A DNA stretch of 64,000 bases, taken from Hymenopellis radicata (Eukaryota > Basidiomycota > Agaricomycetes > Agaricales > Physalacriaceae). The notes beneath the pieces were generated by a model. That model did not search any database, was not told the origin of the DNA, and was given only the letters and a program-made list of their open reading frames with translations. The DNA is taken from assembly GCA_015501595.1 (NCBI GenBank), contig JADNRX010000042.1, positions 62,001-126,000 on the forward strand, given 5' to 3'. Made by a program: the position numbers and the translations under genes. Below are positions 11,732 through 24,150 of this stretch, in pieces (the stretch's first letter is position 1; each line of letters begins with the position of its first letter).

Positions 11732-12670
11732 TGGGGAACGCCTAGATACTTAAGTTCAATTGATTTGTTTCGCTTTCAGTACTCAATGCGTTTGATTTTA
11801 AAGCAACACCGTAATGTGGAATATGTATGCGTTTGATTTCCACAGAGTCCTATAAACACGGGATTCTTCTTCGACAAAAGTACAATCGCCTCGTCGTCCA
11901 ACTGAACACTCGATCATTGGGGTGGCGTTAAAGCAAGCCACTACTAAGTCGACCATGAGCGAGGAGCGACGACAAGCGTGAAGCGGTATACCTGATTCAA
12001 ACTAATCTATCCGCGTTGAAGATCTCGAGGAATCGAAGGGTAGTATTCCGTCGGTTCTCAACGCGGTGGCCTGAGGCACCAAGTCAATCGAGACAGAAAT
12101 AGCAAACCCAACGTATCCTGGCGAAGATGAGAATCAGAGCAATCCTCTAACCAGCAAGTATTATGCACACCAATGTATCACTCACAGGAACATCAGGAAA
12201 AACTGTAAATTCTAAATACGTCTAAGTAGGTCTACATAGTAGGTCACTCCTCCATCGTTGGATGCCAATGTAGTTTTGGGCATTCGGAGGAGAGGCCCCG
12301 ATGTCATGTTCGAATTTGCAGCGAATACTAAACAGTGACTTCCGCTGCGGCAATCTTCGTAACGTCCTAATGATTCTTACTCTCGTAAACGTTAGTGGCA
12401 TCGTGTCGTTTCTTGCCAGGTTGCCTATCCACAATTATAGACGAACAGGAAACCCTGCGCGAACAGAGGATTCAGAACAGATTCTAAATCTCATAAACAA
12501 CATAGTCCGCCACGGAGAGATAACTGACGTGCGTGACAGATTCCTTAGCACGCGTATACCACCTACTATAATCTCTCCTCATAGAATACTTACACGGCGT
12601 CGATGCTAGACAGGTAGCACCTCTCAATCTTTGGCGGTATCTACCTTGAGAGAAAAGTCTGCTTTTATCA
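11732..12670. other. Intergenic, nothing recognised
   Basis: AT-balanced sequence with only short frames on both strands. No RNA gene, repeat or gene fragment was recognised. Confidence 0.4.
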
Positions 12671-15385
12671 CTACCGAAGTACGAGAAAAAGTCCAATGAA
12701 ACGGTATACAATTAAGCGCCACACATACGTATCCTGTACGTCTACAAGAAATCGTCCGCTGTCGAAGTCCATGGAGATTACATCTACTAAAGTCGAATGA
12801 GCATCCTCGTGGATCTTCGAAGGAAGATGGCTTACCTCCGCATCCTTAGCCACGCTCGTAAAGGCGCTCGCCTGAATATTGTACAACTTCGCATACTCCC
12901 CATCAAGCTCCATGAGCTCAGCATGAGTTCCAGACTCGGCCACACTCCCGTCCTTCATGCACCTAAGATCGTTCAATTAGCCACGTCAGCCAAGGTAGGA
13001 ACACTGATGACTTACACAATAAGATCCGCATGCTTCGTAAGATGCCCAAACCTGTGCGTCACAAATATCATCGTCTTCCCCGCCCGGGCCTTAATCAGAT
13101 TATCAAACAGCTGCGCCTCCCCCTCCGGATCCAACGCAGAGCTCGGCTCATCAACAGCAACATACTTAACCCTCCCCGTATTAAACCTCATAAATGTCCT
13201 TGATCTACCTCAATCAATCAGCTCCAGCATACACCCATAACAGTAAAGGCACTCACGCGACAACGCGCTGCTTCTCCCCACCCGATAGCTCAATCGTCTT
13301 CTCCAGTTTCTCCAACTCCACATTCAACGGATGCTCCTTATCATCCGGCATCTGATGCCCATACGCATCATTCAGCGGGTCCAAGAACGTCTCATACTTA
13401 TGCTCCAGCTTCTCGATGCAATGCGTCGCCCCGCCCATCTCCGCTGCGTCCTTAATCTTGTCCGCGTCGTGAACCATGGCGACATGCCCAAGGCCAATGT
13501 TCTCCCCAAGCGACAGCGGGAATAGACGGTGGTCTTGCGTCAACGTCGCAGTCGAGTCGTGTAGGTCGCGCATGCGGTAATGAGAAATGGGAAGCCCGTC
13601 GACGAGGAGGGTGTCGGGGCCGGATGTCGGGTCGTAGGTGCGGGCGAGTAGTTTTAGAATGGTCGACTTCCCACTACCGTTGGAACCGACGATGACGACA
13701 AGCTGGCCCGACTTGATGGTGAGATTGACGTTGCTCAGACTGGGACTTGTCGTCTGGCTTCCCGGATATTTGAACGTCAGGTTCCTAATGCAGGCGCGCA
13801 TCAGGAGGGGACAACGGCATATGCTTAGCACTTACCTCAACTCGAATGACATGCCTTTCGATTTCTCCTCGTCTGTCCTGGGATATGCCACGTCACCATC
13901 GGTAAGTACGTTCTTGATCTTCTCGGCATCGTAGAGGCCACGCAGTTCCTGTGACTGTCGACGGAAACTTTGAACGTTGGATATCATGTACCATAACGCC
14001 CACTCGAGCTGCGCCGAAGACTGTTGGAGTATCGCAACCTGCGAGAGGGAGAACTTGGAAGGATTAAGGATTGCCTGAAGAGCGCAGTATGCCTGAGAAG
14101 TTATGAGCGGAATGTCGTCTGCAATAGCGTATCGCTTACCATCGGTAAATCGCCCAACAAGCTGGACGTAACATTGCGCATAGGTGTTAATTCTCGCATG
14201 TACTGCGTTCCTGGCCAGTCGTCTGAGAGGTTCCCAAGCAGTGTGGCAGCTTTCTCGTACTCTGGAAATGGAATGCATGAATGTCTACTCGCCAAATTAA
14301 GATAACAATTCACCATTGAGAATGTACTCAATCAGGTCACCGCAAAGCACCTCCGCCCGATACCCAGGGACGTCATACCGTTAAGCGCCCTCATTCGCTT
14401 CTTGTGCGCGTTGTCGACGTACGTAATGTGAGCTGAGTAAAATTAATATTAGTACATTGCAGCGCAATGAAGCGGTCGATACGTACGGGTGTACCACAAG
14501 TCTTGCTTGCCGAGCGCCAGGAAGAGCGGCTTGAGGATGCAAAGGAGCGCGAATAAAGGAGAGCCTGTGGCACGGGAGGCCTGGAAGATGAGCGCCAATT
14601 GACTGACAGTCCTCGTCGTGTCGACACAGAAGTCCACAACACCATCAAAAGCGTACCACGCATCGCGGGAGGAAACCCGTATCGAGCTTCTTGGCTCTAA
14701 AGTCCTCGTAAGAAAGGGTGGAGTTGAGGACTGAAATATGAAAATACCTTGAGCCGTAGGTACATCAACGCGGAGATTGGCTATGAATAAGGGCGTCAGA
14801 TGAGAAGAGCCTCACTTGTCAAAATGCATACCTTGCATGAGGTAAAGTTCAAAGTGTGTCGTAATTCGTGAGCGAAGGCGAGGAAGTATTTGCGCGCTGT
14901 AGTGGTCCGAGTCAGTCCATGAAAGGAAGCAAATGCGGTGAACGTACCAAGACCATCGCAACGCCGCGGCAAATATAACACATACGAGTCGCTGTGCGAC
15001 TGCGTTGAAGAGAGCAGTCTTGTCGGGGGCGCCATCGACGAGCCCTATCTCGATCTAAAGATTCAAGGTTATACAATGCCAGAAGAGGGGAAAATAACAC
15101 TTACAATCTTCAAAAGCCGACTGGAGAGATATAACAACAGTGCGCCCTCGATACCGTTCCAGAACTGAGAGGCCACGTAAAGCACAGAAAGCAACGGTTC
15201 CAAGGCGTATATCTCTGTAGCAAGGCGCCGAATGAGAGGAAGCGCGATGCTAACTTGCTTGACATTATCCCGCAAATTCCAGCCCCGGCCGAGACAGGAA
15301 GAGTAAGCTTGAAGATGCCCAGCTCAACGGTCTTCAGAGCCACCTCCTCCTTCGGTTTCTTCTCTGATATTTCTTTGGGATCCAT
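12671..15385 (-). CDS. ABC half-transporter, membrane domain then ATPase, with two apparent frameshifts
   Basis: A many-exon gene. The N-terminal part begins MDPKEISEKKPKEE. It is followed by several hydrophobic membrane exons, including segments reading LLSVLYVASQFW and LFALLCILKPLFLAL. The ATPase domain is complete: Walker A GSNGSGKS, Q-loop region, signature LSGGEKQR, Walker B VAVDEPSSALDP and H-loop VTHRF, then a conserved tail DGSVAESGTHAELM. The architecture is that of an exporter-type half-transporter working as a dimer; substrate unknown. Two joins fail by one base: at CCCC 15283-15286 (before the segment reading WNLRDNV) and at about 14377-14379 (before YDVPGYRAEV). In each, one extra G on the coding strand restores the family sequence. 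These may be assembly indels or early decay. Exact ends of some membrane exons are uncertain. Confidence 0.75.
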
Positions 15386-17691
15386 CGCGATGCAAGTTTG
15401 GGTGATGAGGAAAGAAAGTAGACGGGCGATCGGGTCCGATGAACGCTTTTATACTCGCCGGCCCCATCATTGTGAGTCAAAAGGATAGGGCACGCTGGCG
15501 CCTAACGCGCCGATTCCAGACATCGAATTTCCTGTTGCTAGTCATTAGCAACCCAGGGTACCATACAAGACGTATGCTGACGCGAGCGCTCACCGAAGGC
15601 GGTGCCGAGTACATTGTACCAGACTACGTCAACATTCGTAGACCGTGTCGTAGACCGTGGAAGCCGCGAATGAGAGGCCACAGTTCGATGTGTACCCCGC
15701 GTAGGAACTGCCTGCGTGTACGGATTCCAGTGGCGTTGATTTCAAAGCCCGCTCCTGTGCCTTGGAGGCGAGAAGATCGATGGAGACGCAATCAAGCGAA
15801 GCAATACTAGTCGGCCGGCAGTTTCGCTGATCCATTCGTTGCTCTTCAAAGGGAAAGCCTTAAGGAGCATGGCATACACGATAACGCAAGGTCGAAGTGT
15901 ATTCAGGTGTACACCACACGATACTGTGACCAACGATCTGCATAAGAGTTAAATGGGGGTGGACAGAGGGACTCACAGGTGTATTGAATTTCGGACAATC
16001 GATTGGACCCATGGTACCAAGAAGGAAAGAGAGCACCACAAATCCTCGAGGCGTAATTTACGCTATCGGGGAAATCATCTCTACAAGTTATTGCTGTCGC
16101 AGTCAGTATACCCGAAACGTATACAAAGCAATAACAGAGGAGACTGACAAGGATCTGATCATCAGGCGATCTTGAGACAGAAATACCCAAGGGCGCAAAT
16201 GGCTCATTGACTGGCTAGGCGCCCAGTAACTGCGCGCATTGACAAACATCGTAGTTCTTGCGCCAGCGCCGACGAGAACGCATGCACGAGAAACACCGCC
16301 TTAGGGGCAGTTCCTAACTCGTTCCGTGTTAATGTGTCGTACGTGGTCATTGACTACGGTTCTGATAAATAATGAGCATGTGGTACTCAGGAATAGGGAA
16401 ATCCAAAATGCGTCCAACGTCATGTGGACGCGACACAGCCGTAGATTGGGACCTACTCACTGCCGCTGTTAGTCTAGGCGACGCGTCAGCCATCATGGAG
16501 GCCTAATGAGAGTCGCGTGGGATCAAGAGCCAGCGCTCCGAGCGCCTGTGAGAGCCAGCCGACGACCAATTCCGTTTCCCATCTGAAATGTGGCGGGGAC
16601 GTTATCAGTATCGCGACCATAGCCGGTGAAGACGACGCACCGTTAGCGCCCAATGGCATTTTCTGCTGGCCGCTGTTGCCACGCCCGTCGCCGCTGTTGC
16701 CGACGCGATGATTCCGTTGACGTCGACATCATGGCGGGAAGCAAGACGTGATGGGGTCAACAAACATCAACAACGCGCCCCTGTCGATCCGTTCAAGCTC
16801 TAACTTAAACCACCAGTACATCGTGAACATTGCATGGCGCAATCCCGTTTCAGGCGACCCCAACGTCCTACAAGCATGTCTGCTAATGGCGGCATTCTCT
16901 TCGATTACCTTCAGAAGTTCTGACCCTCTCAACCGCATGTTTTCTTAGTCTCGATTTCTGTGCTCTATATGCTTTTCAATTGCGCTAAACGAGATGAGTA
17001 CAAATTCAAAAGAGAGACTGTTTCCAGGCAGCGGCTAGTAGCCGTCTTATGCTAACTAGCGCAACTTGTTTGATACGTGGCATCCCAGCATCCACTTATT
17101 GACGTTCAAATTGCGCGCGTGGGTGTGAGCCAAATATATTTGGCCTTGGCAGACCTGCGTTGGAGGTGAACAGTTATCTCAACGTTTCACGCATATGATT
17201 GACTTAAATTCGTTAGATCTGCCTGCTTGATAAGGGGAACCATCTGTATGTCCTTCCTCGTCAGTCCAGTTCTGACGAGAAATTCTGACTATCAGTCACT
17301 TCAACAAGCCTGTCCTGGTTCTCATCATAACAAGGACCGGATGTCGAGCGCTCCTCGGAGCTCCCAGCTTCAGAATCCATTCAAATGACGCATGTGTCAT
17401 TACATTCGTGTCACCATTCTCCTCGTACCAATAACGCCTGGCTCCCACTATTCAAAGTCTCCAAGCCAAAATTACTCTTCGCCATCAAACATTGACCGCT
17501 TTTTTTCTGCTTCACTGACTAAAAACAATCCGCGACGATACCTAAAAAAGGTCGCCTCTTTCCGACCTCCGTCGCATGTGACCGTGAGTCACGCTGCACG
17601 TCCGACCTCGATCGGCTCTCGCGAGTATATAGGGCACGCGAAGGTAACAGCAGTCTTGCTTCTCATCTCCCAACCGCTTTCCGTGTTCCAG
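15386..17691. promoter_or_regulatory. Long intergenic region ending in the MFS1 promoter
   Basis: No gene is supported between 15.4 and 17.4 kb; short frames such as the one at 16729-16938 (minus) show no domain. The last 130 bp look like a promoter. A TGAGTCA motif (AP-1/Yap1-type site) lies at 17585-17591, and a TATATAG box at about 17625-17631, about 65 bp before the MFS1 ATG. Yap1-type sites commonly regulate drug-efflux transporters in fungi; that role here is inference. Confidence 0.4.
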
Positions 17692-19783
17692 ATGTCAGAG
17701 ACACATCAGACTGCAGCATTGCCTATCCCTACTGCTGCAACTCCGCTTCCCGACGACAAGACCGACCCACCCATCACACTGACAGACGCGACACCACGCG
17801 CTCACGTGGAAAAGGAGGAGGGCATAATCGTTGACTGGGACGGCCCAGATGACCCGGAAAACCCCAAGACGTACGTGATCCAATCATACATCCGACCATT
17901 TCGCGAATCCGACTCGTTTCCATAGCTGGTCATATAAGAAGAAATGGGGCGCGACCATAACGGTGTCCCTATTCACGCTCATGAGTCCAATCTCGTCAGA
18001 TATGCTGGCGCCAGCGGGGCGCGCCCTCGGAGAGGACTTGGGAATTCACAGTCAAATGCTCCAGGCTATGACCGTATCGATCTTCATTCTTGCCTACGCC
18101 GTCGGTCCTTTGGTCAGCCTTCCATTAGATATCACTGGCGCGTATCATTCTCATAACAGACGACAGCTTTTTGGCCCGCTGAGCGAACTCTACGGTCGAC
18201 AGAAGGTACTACAGTTCGGAAATCTCTTCTACTTTGGTGCGTTCCGAGCTAGATATTTGCTGTACTCCTTCTAAACCCCACTTGAGTCTGGAATCTAGCC
18301 TGTGGTTTCGCGCAGAACCAGCAGCAACTCCTCGCGTTCCGATTTCTCGCTGGCATCGGTGGATCGGCACCTCTCGCAGCAGGCGGAGGCACACTGGCCG
18401 ATTTGTGGCGTCCAGAGGAACGAGGAAAAGCCGTTTCCATATATACTTTGGCGCCGATCTTGGGTCCGGTCATTGGTCCGATTGCTGGAGGGTGGATCGC
18501 AGAGAAGACGACGTGGAGATGGGCAGTGAGTTCAGAATGATGTTTCTTCTTCAAGAATGACAAACTGACAGGTGCTTCTAGTTCTGGGCTACATGTATTG
18601 CCGATGCCATTGTTCAAGGCCTTGGGCTCCTATTCCTTCGTGAAAGTAAGCCTGAATGATACCATATCAGCTGGCGTACAGTATGCTAATGATCTGTACA
18701 GCGTACGCTCCCGTCTTACTGGAGCGAAAAGCCAAAGCGTTACGCAAAAGCATGGATCTGGAGAAGGGAAGTCGGCGCGTTAGAACAGTGTATGAAAAGG
18801 CGGAAGCTCGAGAGTTCGTTCATTCCTTCGATACTAACTCCCGCATCTTATTGATCATCGTTAACAGCTGGAAATCAATCTTTGGGAAAGCACTGATCCG
18901 TCCATTCGCTTTATTCGTATACGAACCAGTCGTACAAGTCGTCGCTGTCTACACTGCATTCTCTTTTGGCATACTCTATCGTTCGTCTCCTCCGTGGCCT
19001 CCATCTCAAACCCTATCCTAACACACGAGTCCTACAGTCTTCTTCACGACACTACCACGCATCTTCGCAGACGTTTACCACTTCAATTCTGGCATCACCG
19101 GTCTGCACTACATCGCCCTCGGCGTGGGACTCATGAGCGCAGCTCAAGTGAACGCACATTACATGGACAAGATCTACGTTCGCCTAAAAGAAAGCCACGA
19201 AGGCGTGGGGAGACCCGAGTTCCGTGTTCGTGAGTTCCTTGTTCCTCTACAAGCTTTCAACCTCTTGCTGAACTTTATACGTCTTAGCGTCTATGGTCCC
19301 GGGATCAATAATCTTCCCCATAGGCATTCTCATCTCCGGTTGGTGCGCAGATGCCGGTGTGCACTGGATCGGACTAGACATCGGACTGGCGTTGGTTGGC
19401 TGTGGGATGATCCTCATTTCCCAGAGCATGCAAGCCTACATTGTTGATTGTTTCGCACTGTACGCTGCGTCAGGTAAGAATGGCAGCTTCCTCAACCTCC
19501 TCCAAACCTGATCTGTTCTTCAAGCTCTATCTGCAGTAAACTGCCTGAGGTCCTTGGCGGGCTTCGGATTCCCCCTCTTTGCACCGGCGATGTACGCCAA
19601 GCTGGGCTACGGGAAGGGCGCGACGATATTGGCTGTGGTTGCGATCGTGATAGGATGTCCTGCGTGAGCGCATCTTTCCTCGAAATGCTGATTGACTAGA
19701 ACTGATACCATGTTTCTAGGCCGTTCGCTTTCTGGAAGTACGGGCAGAGGCTACGCGAGAAGAGCCGCTTCGCCCGAAAGTAA
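17692..19783 (+). CDS. MFS transporter, DHA1 drug/polyamine-type (MFS1)
   Basis: A multi-exon gene that reads through without internal breaks. The N terminus is hydrophilic and ends in VDWDGPDDPENPK, the typical lead-in of fungal DHA1 transporters, followed by the first membrane helix (ATITVSLFTLMSP). Later exons carry FGPLSELYGRQKVLQ (the conserved MFS loop 2-3 motif), FRFLAGIGGSAPLA, GPVIGPIAGGWIAE (the antiporter motif C region), APVLLERKAKALR in the central loop and PMYAKLGYGKGAT-type sequence near the end. Twelve membrane helices are expected. The family exports drugs or polyamines by proton antiport at the plasma membrane; the substrate here is unknown. Introns are mostly about 50 nt, and the stop is at 19781-19783. 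The upstream TGAGTCA and TATA motifs support the chosen start. Confidence 0.88.
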
Positions 19784-20449
19784 ATAGAGTTCCCGGCCCT
19801 TAGATGTCGTACACCAGTAGAAAGTCCTGTAGTTCACGCAGTCGACGCCTGCACTCTGTTGCGATTCTCAATTGGCCAGTCCGTAGATACGCAGTCACAC
19901 ATTCGTTCCACTATATTACTATGACATCGTAATCAATCTGCCAGCTAAATGACTCGGACTCCGATCACTTCCCCACACACCAACAACTAGATGACATTGA
20001 CACGGATGGGGATCTTGCGGCGCACGAAATCCGCAGCGAACCCTACAGAAACCTTCTCAAGGGCGGTGTTCGAGGCAAGAAGACGCGTCAGACACGAATA
20101 CGGGGAGGAAGATACTCCTTATGCTGAGTACGGGTACCCAAGACCCGATGAACGCTGTTACGGACGCGATATTGAGCACAAGACTCGGTACTCAACTCCA
20201 TGTAAGCACGCAGTGGCGGATCCACAGCGTCGGCCATGTAAGTCGGGGAGTAGACATCAATACTAGATGATTCGTACAGTGCTTGGTATCGTGAAGAACT
20301 GCGCCCACGAAAGCTTACAGATGACGCGTCTGCATATAAAATTCAAGCTGAAAGTAAAGAATATACAACCACAGTAAACCGATCTGCCCAAGAAACAATA
20401 AGAACCCCATGAACGTAACAGGTTTATCTGTCAAAACGAAAAAAGATTC
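19784..20449. pseudogene. Intergenic region with an SDR gene relic (about 19990-20170, minus)
   Basis: About 180 bp at 19990-20170 match the exon 4/exon 5 junction region of the SDR gene at 31.7-32.8 kb, in the same orientation. Diagnostic matches include the stretches around the words gaaatccg, gcgtcagacacgaa and gctgagtacgggta. The copy lacks part of the exon and cannot encode a protein. It directly abuts the edge (about 20165) of the inverted LysM duplication. Confidence 0.65.
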
Positions 20450-21990
20450 TCAAACGTAGACCTCTGCATCCGCCACACAAAGGACCTGTCCAAATTATAA
20501 GCCTGACGAGTTTTCAAAGGCGATACAAATCACGAACCTCCCCAGGATAGATGTTGCTACACGCCGCATTCACATTGGGGTTGTTGGCCAACAAGACATC
20601 AAGCCCAATCCCGAAGGTACTCGCGATAGCACCGCACGCATCACCCGACGCGATGACATATGTCTCATTGCAGTCCTGTCCGACTTCCCCGAGGCAGAGC
20701 GTCTCCCCAGCAAAGATGTTGGTGCATCCCGCGTTGATCTGCGGCCCGGGGTTCACATGCGCGAGCTGGTAGCTATAGCATGAACGTTAACTGATGTTCA
20801 AAGACGCGGAAAAGGACGAACGTGGAGGCGTTGTTGGCCGCAGAGATGGCGTCGCAGAAGTCACCCGCAACCACGGTGTATGTCCTAGCACAGTCGTCGA
20901 CCTGAGCTTGGACGACAATGAGGGCGAGAGCAGCGAAGACGACTTTGGTGAACATAGTAGTACTCGGAATGCGATGGGCAGAATGAGTGAAGAAACTTGA
21001 CTGCTTTTCCGTCCTCTTTATACGCGTCCCAAGCCTCGAGTCTTCTGACTCGAGCAACGACCTGTGAGAATTGTACGTTAGACGGAAGGCAAGTCCTGAC
21101 CGTACCATGAACCACATACTGAGGATTGTATAGATGCATACAGGATGCATATCACTAGCATCATAGCCGACGTTCGAGAACGCGTATTTTTGGTTTGGGC
21201 AGGGAAGAGCGCCTCGGCACCGTTGTCGTGATTCCTTTTTCAGCCATGTTTTGAGCGAATGTTGACACTGTTCCGGTCAGCAGGTGCAGACCGAAGTGTG
21301 GGCTTCCCGTACCGAGTCATCCACGTCGAGGCGATGTCGGCGAAATCCATTATGACATGATAATCACGGCGGCTTCATCGAAAATCAACTCAGACAGGCA
21401 GAACGCCGTCCCAAAAGGTGAGTGAAGAACCAAACATTCAGAAGTTGTGTTATTAATTCGGGGGCTGCTTCGCTCTCACACCTCTGTACAAGATACTTGT
21501 CAGTCAGGTTTCGAGAGCGAGATGGGTGCCTTGTTCGTGATGGAAGGACGCGGCACCATGTGGAACGCGTCGCCCCCGCCGCCGTAATCCAGAAAATGAG
21601 TCGCTCTGCGAACTGATGATTGTCAGACTCGAAGTCTTGCCCATGAGGACATGTCGGATCCGCGTACTAACTTCTATTCCTGGCATGATGGCCACACCTG
21701 TTATGGCAGGTATCAGCAAGAGCTATGACTCGGTGAGATAGGGATCTTATCCTTGAAGTGCGATATCCTAGACAATGGTGCGGAAGCTTGACTAGCAGAG
21801 GCTAGTGAAGTGTAACCCTAACCCAAGAAGATATTGGAACTTGGTTCTCTTGCAGATTAACGAAGACGACAGTTTTCTTGGGAGACTCTGTTCAGGAATC
21901 TTCAGAGAAAAGCTTTGTCAACGTACGAAACTTTCAGCCGGCTGTTACCCGAATTCCTTACACGTGCCGCAGGAATCGCTTCTTCATCCG
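20165..21990. repeat. Inverted segmental duplication, arm A (contains LysM gene 1)
   Basis: This segment matches 33690-35455 in reverse complement over its whole length, including LysM coding exons, introns, promoter and both flanks. Small differences are visible: a 12-bp gap before the ATG and a 6-bp coding difference in exon 2. The two arms lie about 11.7 kb apart. Confidence 0.88.
20450..20955 (-). CDS. Secreted protein with two LysM modules (LysM gene 1)
   Basis: Exons are 20955-20822, 20772-20538 and 20485-20450 with introns of 49 and 52 nt; the exon sum is 405 nt (134 aa). The N terminus MFTKVVFAALALIVVQAQ is a classic signal peptide. Two LysM modules follow, each with a TYTVVAGDFCDAISAANN- or TYVIASGDACGAIA-type start and an N.P.IN..C.NI..GE.LC end. 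LysM binds chitin or related N-acetylglucosamine polymers. In fungi such small secreted proteins can shield wall chitin or mask fragments from other organisms, but nothing here shows which. A TATAAAG box lies about 60 bp upstream on the minus strand. The near-identical inverted copy is at 34680-35179. Confidence 0.9.
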
Positions 21991-22333
21991 TGGCTCTCCC
22001 GCCCCTTGGCGGTCTTTTCCGAACTGCATACACGATTGGGGTGTCTGAAGCTGGCGGACTGGACGCGATTGATGGACGTCAGGAGCGGAACTTTTTTGTT
22101 TCACAGTCCTGTGGTAACAGTGTCTGCAAGTGGTTATGTTTTCCGACGAACTTACAATGTGATCCATGGCGATTCCATACACGTGCAGAATGAGAAAAGC
22201 TGAGCGTGTCATTTTAGCGAAATTGGTTCCAGACTAGAGGTGGCAAGATGCGAACCCGTGCGAAAATTTCGCTCGGCAATCACCGGAGACGTCTGACGTT
22301 TGCTTCCACCATCATCTTTGAAGCAACAAGTCC
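20956..22333. other. Intergenic; mostly inverted-duplication sequence
   Basis: Up to about 21990 this is the non-coding flank of the inverted duplication. From there to 22333 is the 5' flank of the disrupted F-box gene. Short frames exist but none is supported. Confidence 0.4.
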
Positions 22334-23565
22334 ATGGGCGAGCCAGAGGAGCTCTCAAGTCACACTGCGGATCCCGCCTTTCCCCAAGAACTCTTCGACT
22401 GCATTCTGCAGAATGTGGTCGACCGCCAAACACTCGCCAAATGTGCTTTAGTCAATCGCACTTGGGGGCGGCGCTGCCAAGAGCTCATATTTCGGGAAAT
22501 CTCCCTGTATGCTGACGACCACCCTCAAGTTCAGGCCTTGCTCGAGCTCCTTACGGAATCACCACATATACGTCCTCTCATCAGAGAGCTGTCTATATAC
22601 AACTTACCGGTCCGAATGAAACCGGAGCCCCAGTTTGACAACGACATAGGATTTATCATCTCATGCGCAGTCAATCTCACCCACTTTACATTGCAATTCA
22701 ATACATGTGGCCGGCGTGTACGCTACGGGGACCTCCCGGACTTTCTTACGGCAACTGTGCGCCCGGCGCTTCGACATCTGGCGCATCTTTACTCTGTCAC
22801 TTTCTACGACAATGCCTGGTTGACAGGAAATGTCGTCAACTTGTTTAGGGCCTGTGATGGCTCGACAGTGACCAAAATCTCGGTCATAGATATAGATGGG
22901 CCCCTTGGTGCTGCTGCCGACAATCTACTCTCATTCCCCAACGTGACCGAGATCGAGTTCCGTTCACGCCGGTTCATGGATGCATCGGTCCTTCACCCAT
23001 GGCTATCTCATCCATTGCAGATCTTTCCCCGGCTGCGTATCATGACCTTCGGGGTCTCCAGCAGCCAGGGAGTGAATGACATCCACGTCAACCTGCTCTT
23101 GCCGAGAGGACTCCCGGGACTGCGCTGTTTCAAAGTTGTGTGGCACGCTTCCACACCCACACCTTTATACTTGCAGAAACGTAGTGGTCAGATCTCGTTA
23201 TTTCGCATTTGTGTCCCTGTAGCTGAACTCTGTCAGGACCTAATTCTGCGGCGGAAATCACTATGCCAATGCTGGCGATTGGTACTTTCCGGGCAGCAAG
23301 ATTTTACCGTTACCGTTACCGTGGGGTCCACGGTACCGTGGCACGGCACCACGGTAGCACAGCCACAGAGCCCACTGCCCGCTGTCTTAACTGGTGAATT
23401 TTGGTAGTATACTCAGCTTACAAGTACCGTAAGAGGTCTATACGATACTGTAGACTACACCTCTCAAGGTCGATTACCTGTAAAGATGTAATTCTGTGTC
23501 AAATATGCATGATATTGACTTCACGGAAACGGGTGTGACCACGGTAGCCACGGTAGCGGCCACGG

Positions 23566-23813
23566 TACTGTAGCGTTTCGACCGTAACTTCACAGCCTGT
23601 GACCCATTATGGTCTGAAGTTACAGCGAACAGCTTCACAGACCCTTAAATTGCCTTATTTGGACAGTTCCGCCTATGGCGGGACCTGAAATTTCCTTATT
23701 TGGAGGCTTGTGCCTGGCCAAAGTGGTCCGTGACCCGTTATGGTGTATATATAGCTTCACTTCAAAGACCCCCGTGACCCGTTATGTGAATTTGCGGTCG
23801 AAACGCTACAGTA
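23566..23813. mobile_element. MITE family 1, copy B, nested in the transposon's left subterminal array
   Basis: The element is 23568-23811 (244 bp), flanked by TA, and near-identical to copy A at 1378-1625. Its inverted ends are TACTGTAGCGTTTCGACCG and the complement, with 2 mismatches over 29 bp. The target was a CACGGTA motif of the subterminal array, so it inserted after the 3.55-kb element was formed. Confidence 0.93.
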
Positions 23814-24150
23814 CCACGGTAGACCTTTTTACGGTAACGGTAACGGCTCACGGTAGGCCACGGTACTGAAACGGTAACGTCTACGGCCACGGTAGTGCTC
23901 CACGGTACTCACGGTAGCCCCACGGTAGTACTCACGGTCGTGATGGGAAGTGACAGCGGCGTGACAAGAGGTGACAAGGGCGTTACACTCTGTCGAGCAG
24001 CTGTCGATTCGGTCGTAACTTCTGGGGCTCTGAGTTGTAAGTGAGGTTTCTTTAGAAACACCAGCCTAAAGGTTATATCTAGGGTGTCTACCAATATCTA
24101 ATACCCTGTCCCAATGTACGGCGCGCTATGAAATCTGCAGCTGTGATCTG

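Noticed and set aside
23440..23475. TACTGTAGAC as another MITE end
   Set aside because: Only about a dozen bases match family 2 and no partner end with a TA flank was found.
23305..23945. CCACGGTA repeats as a CRISPR-like array
   Set aside because: The motif is 8 bp, irregularly spaced and in both orientations, in a eukaryotic genome; it mirrors the other end of a transposon.
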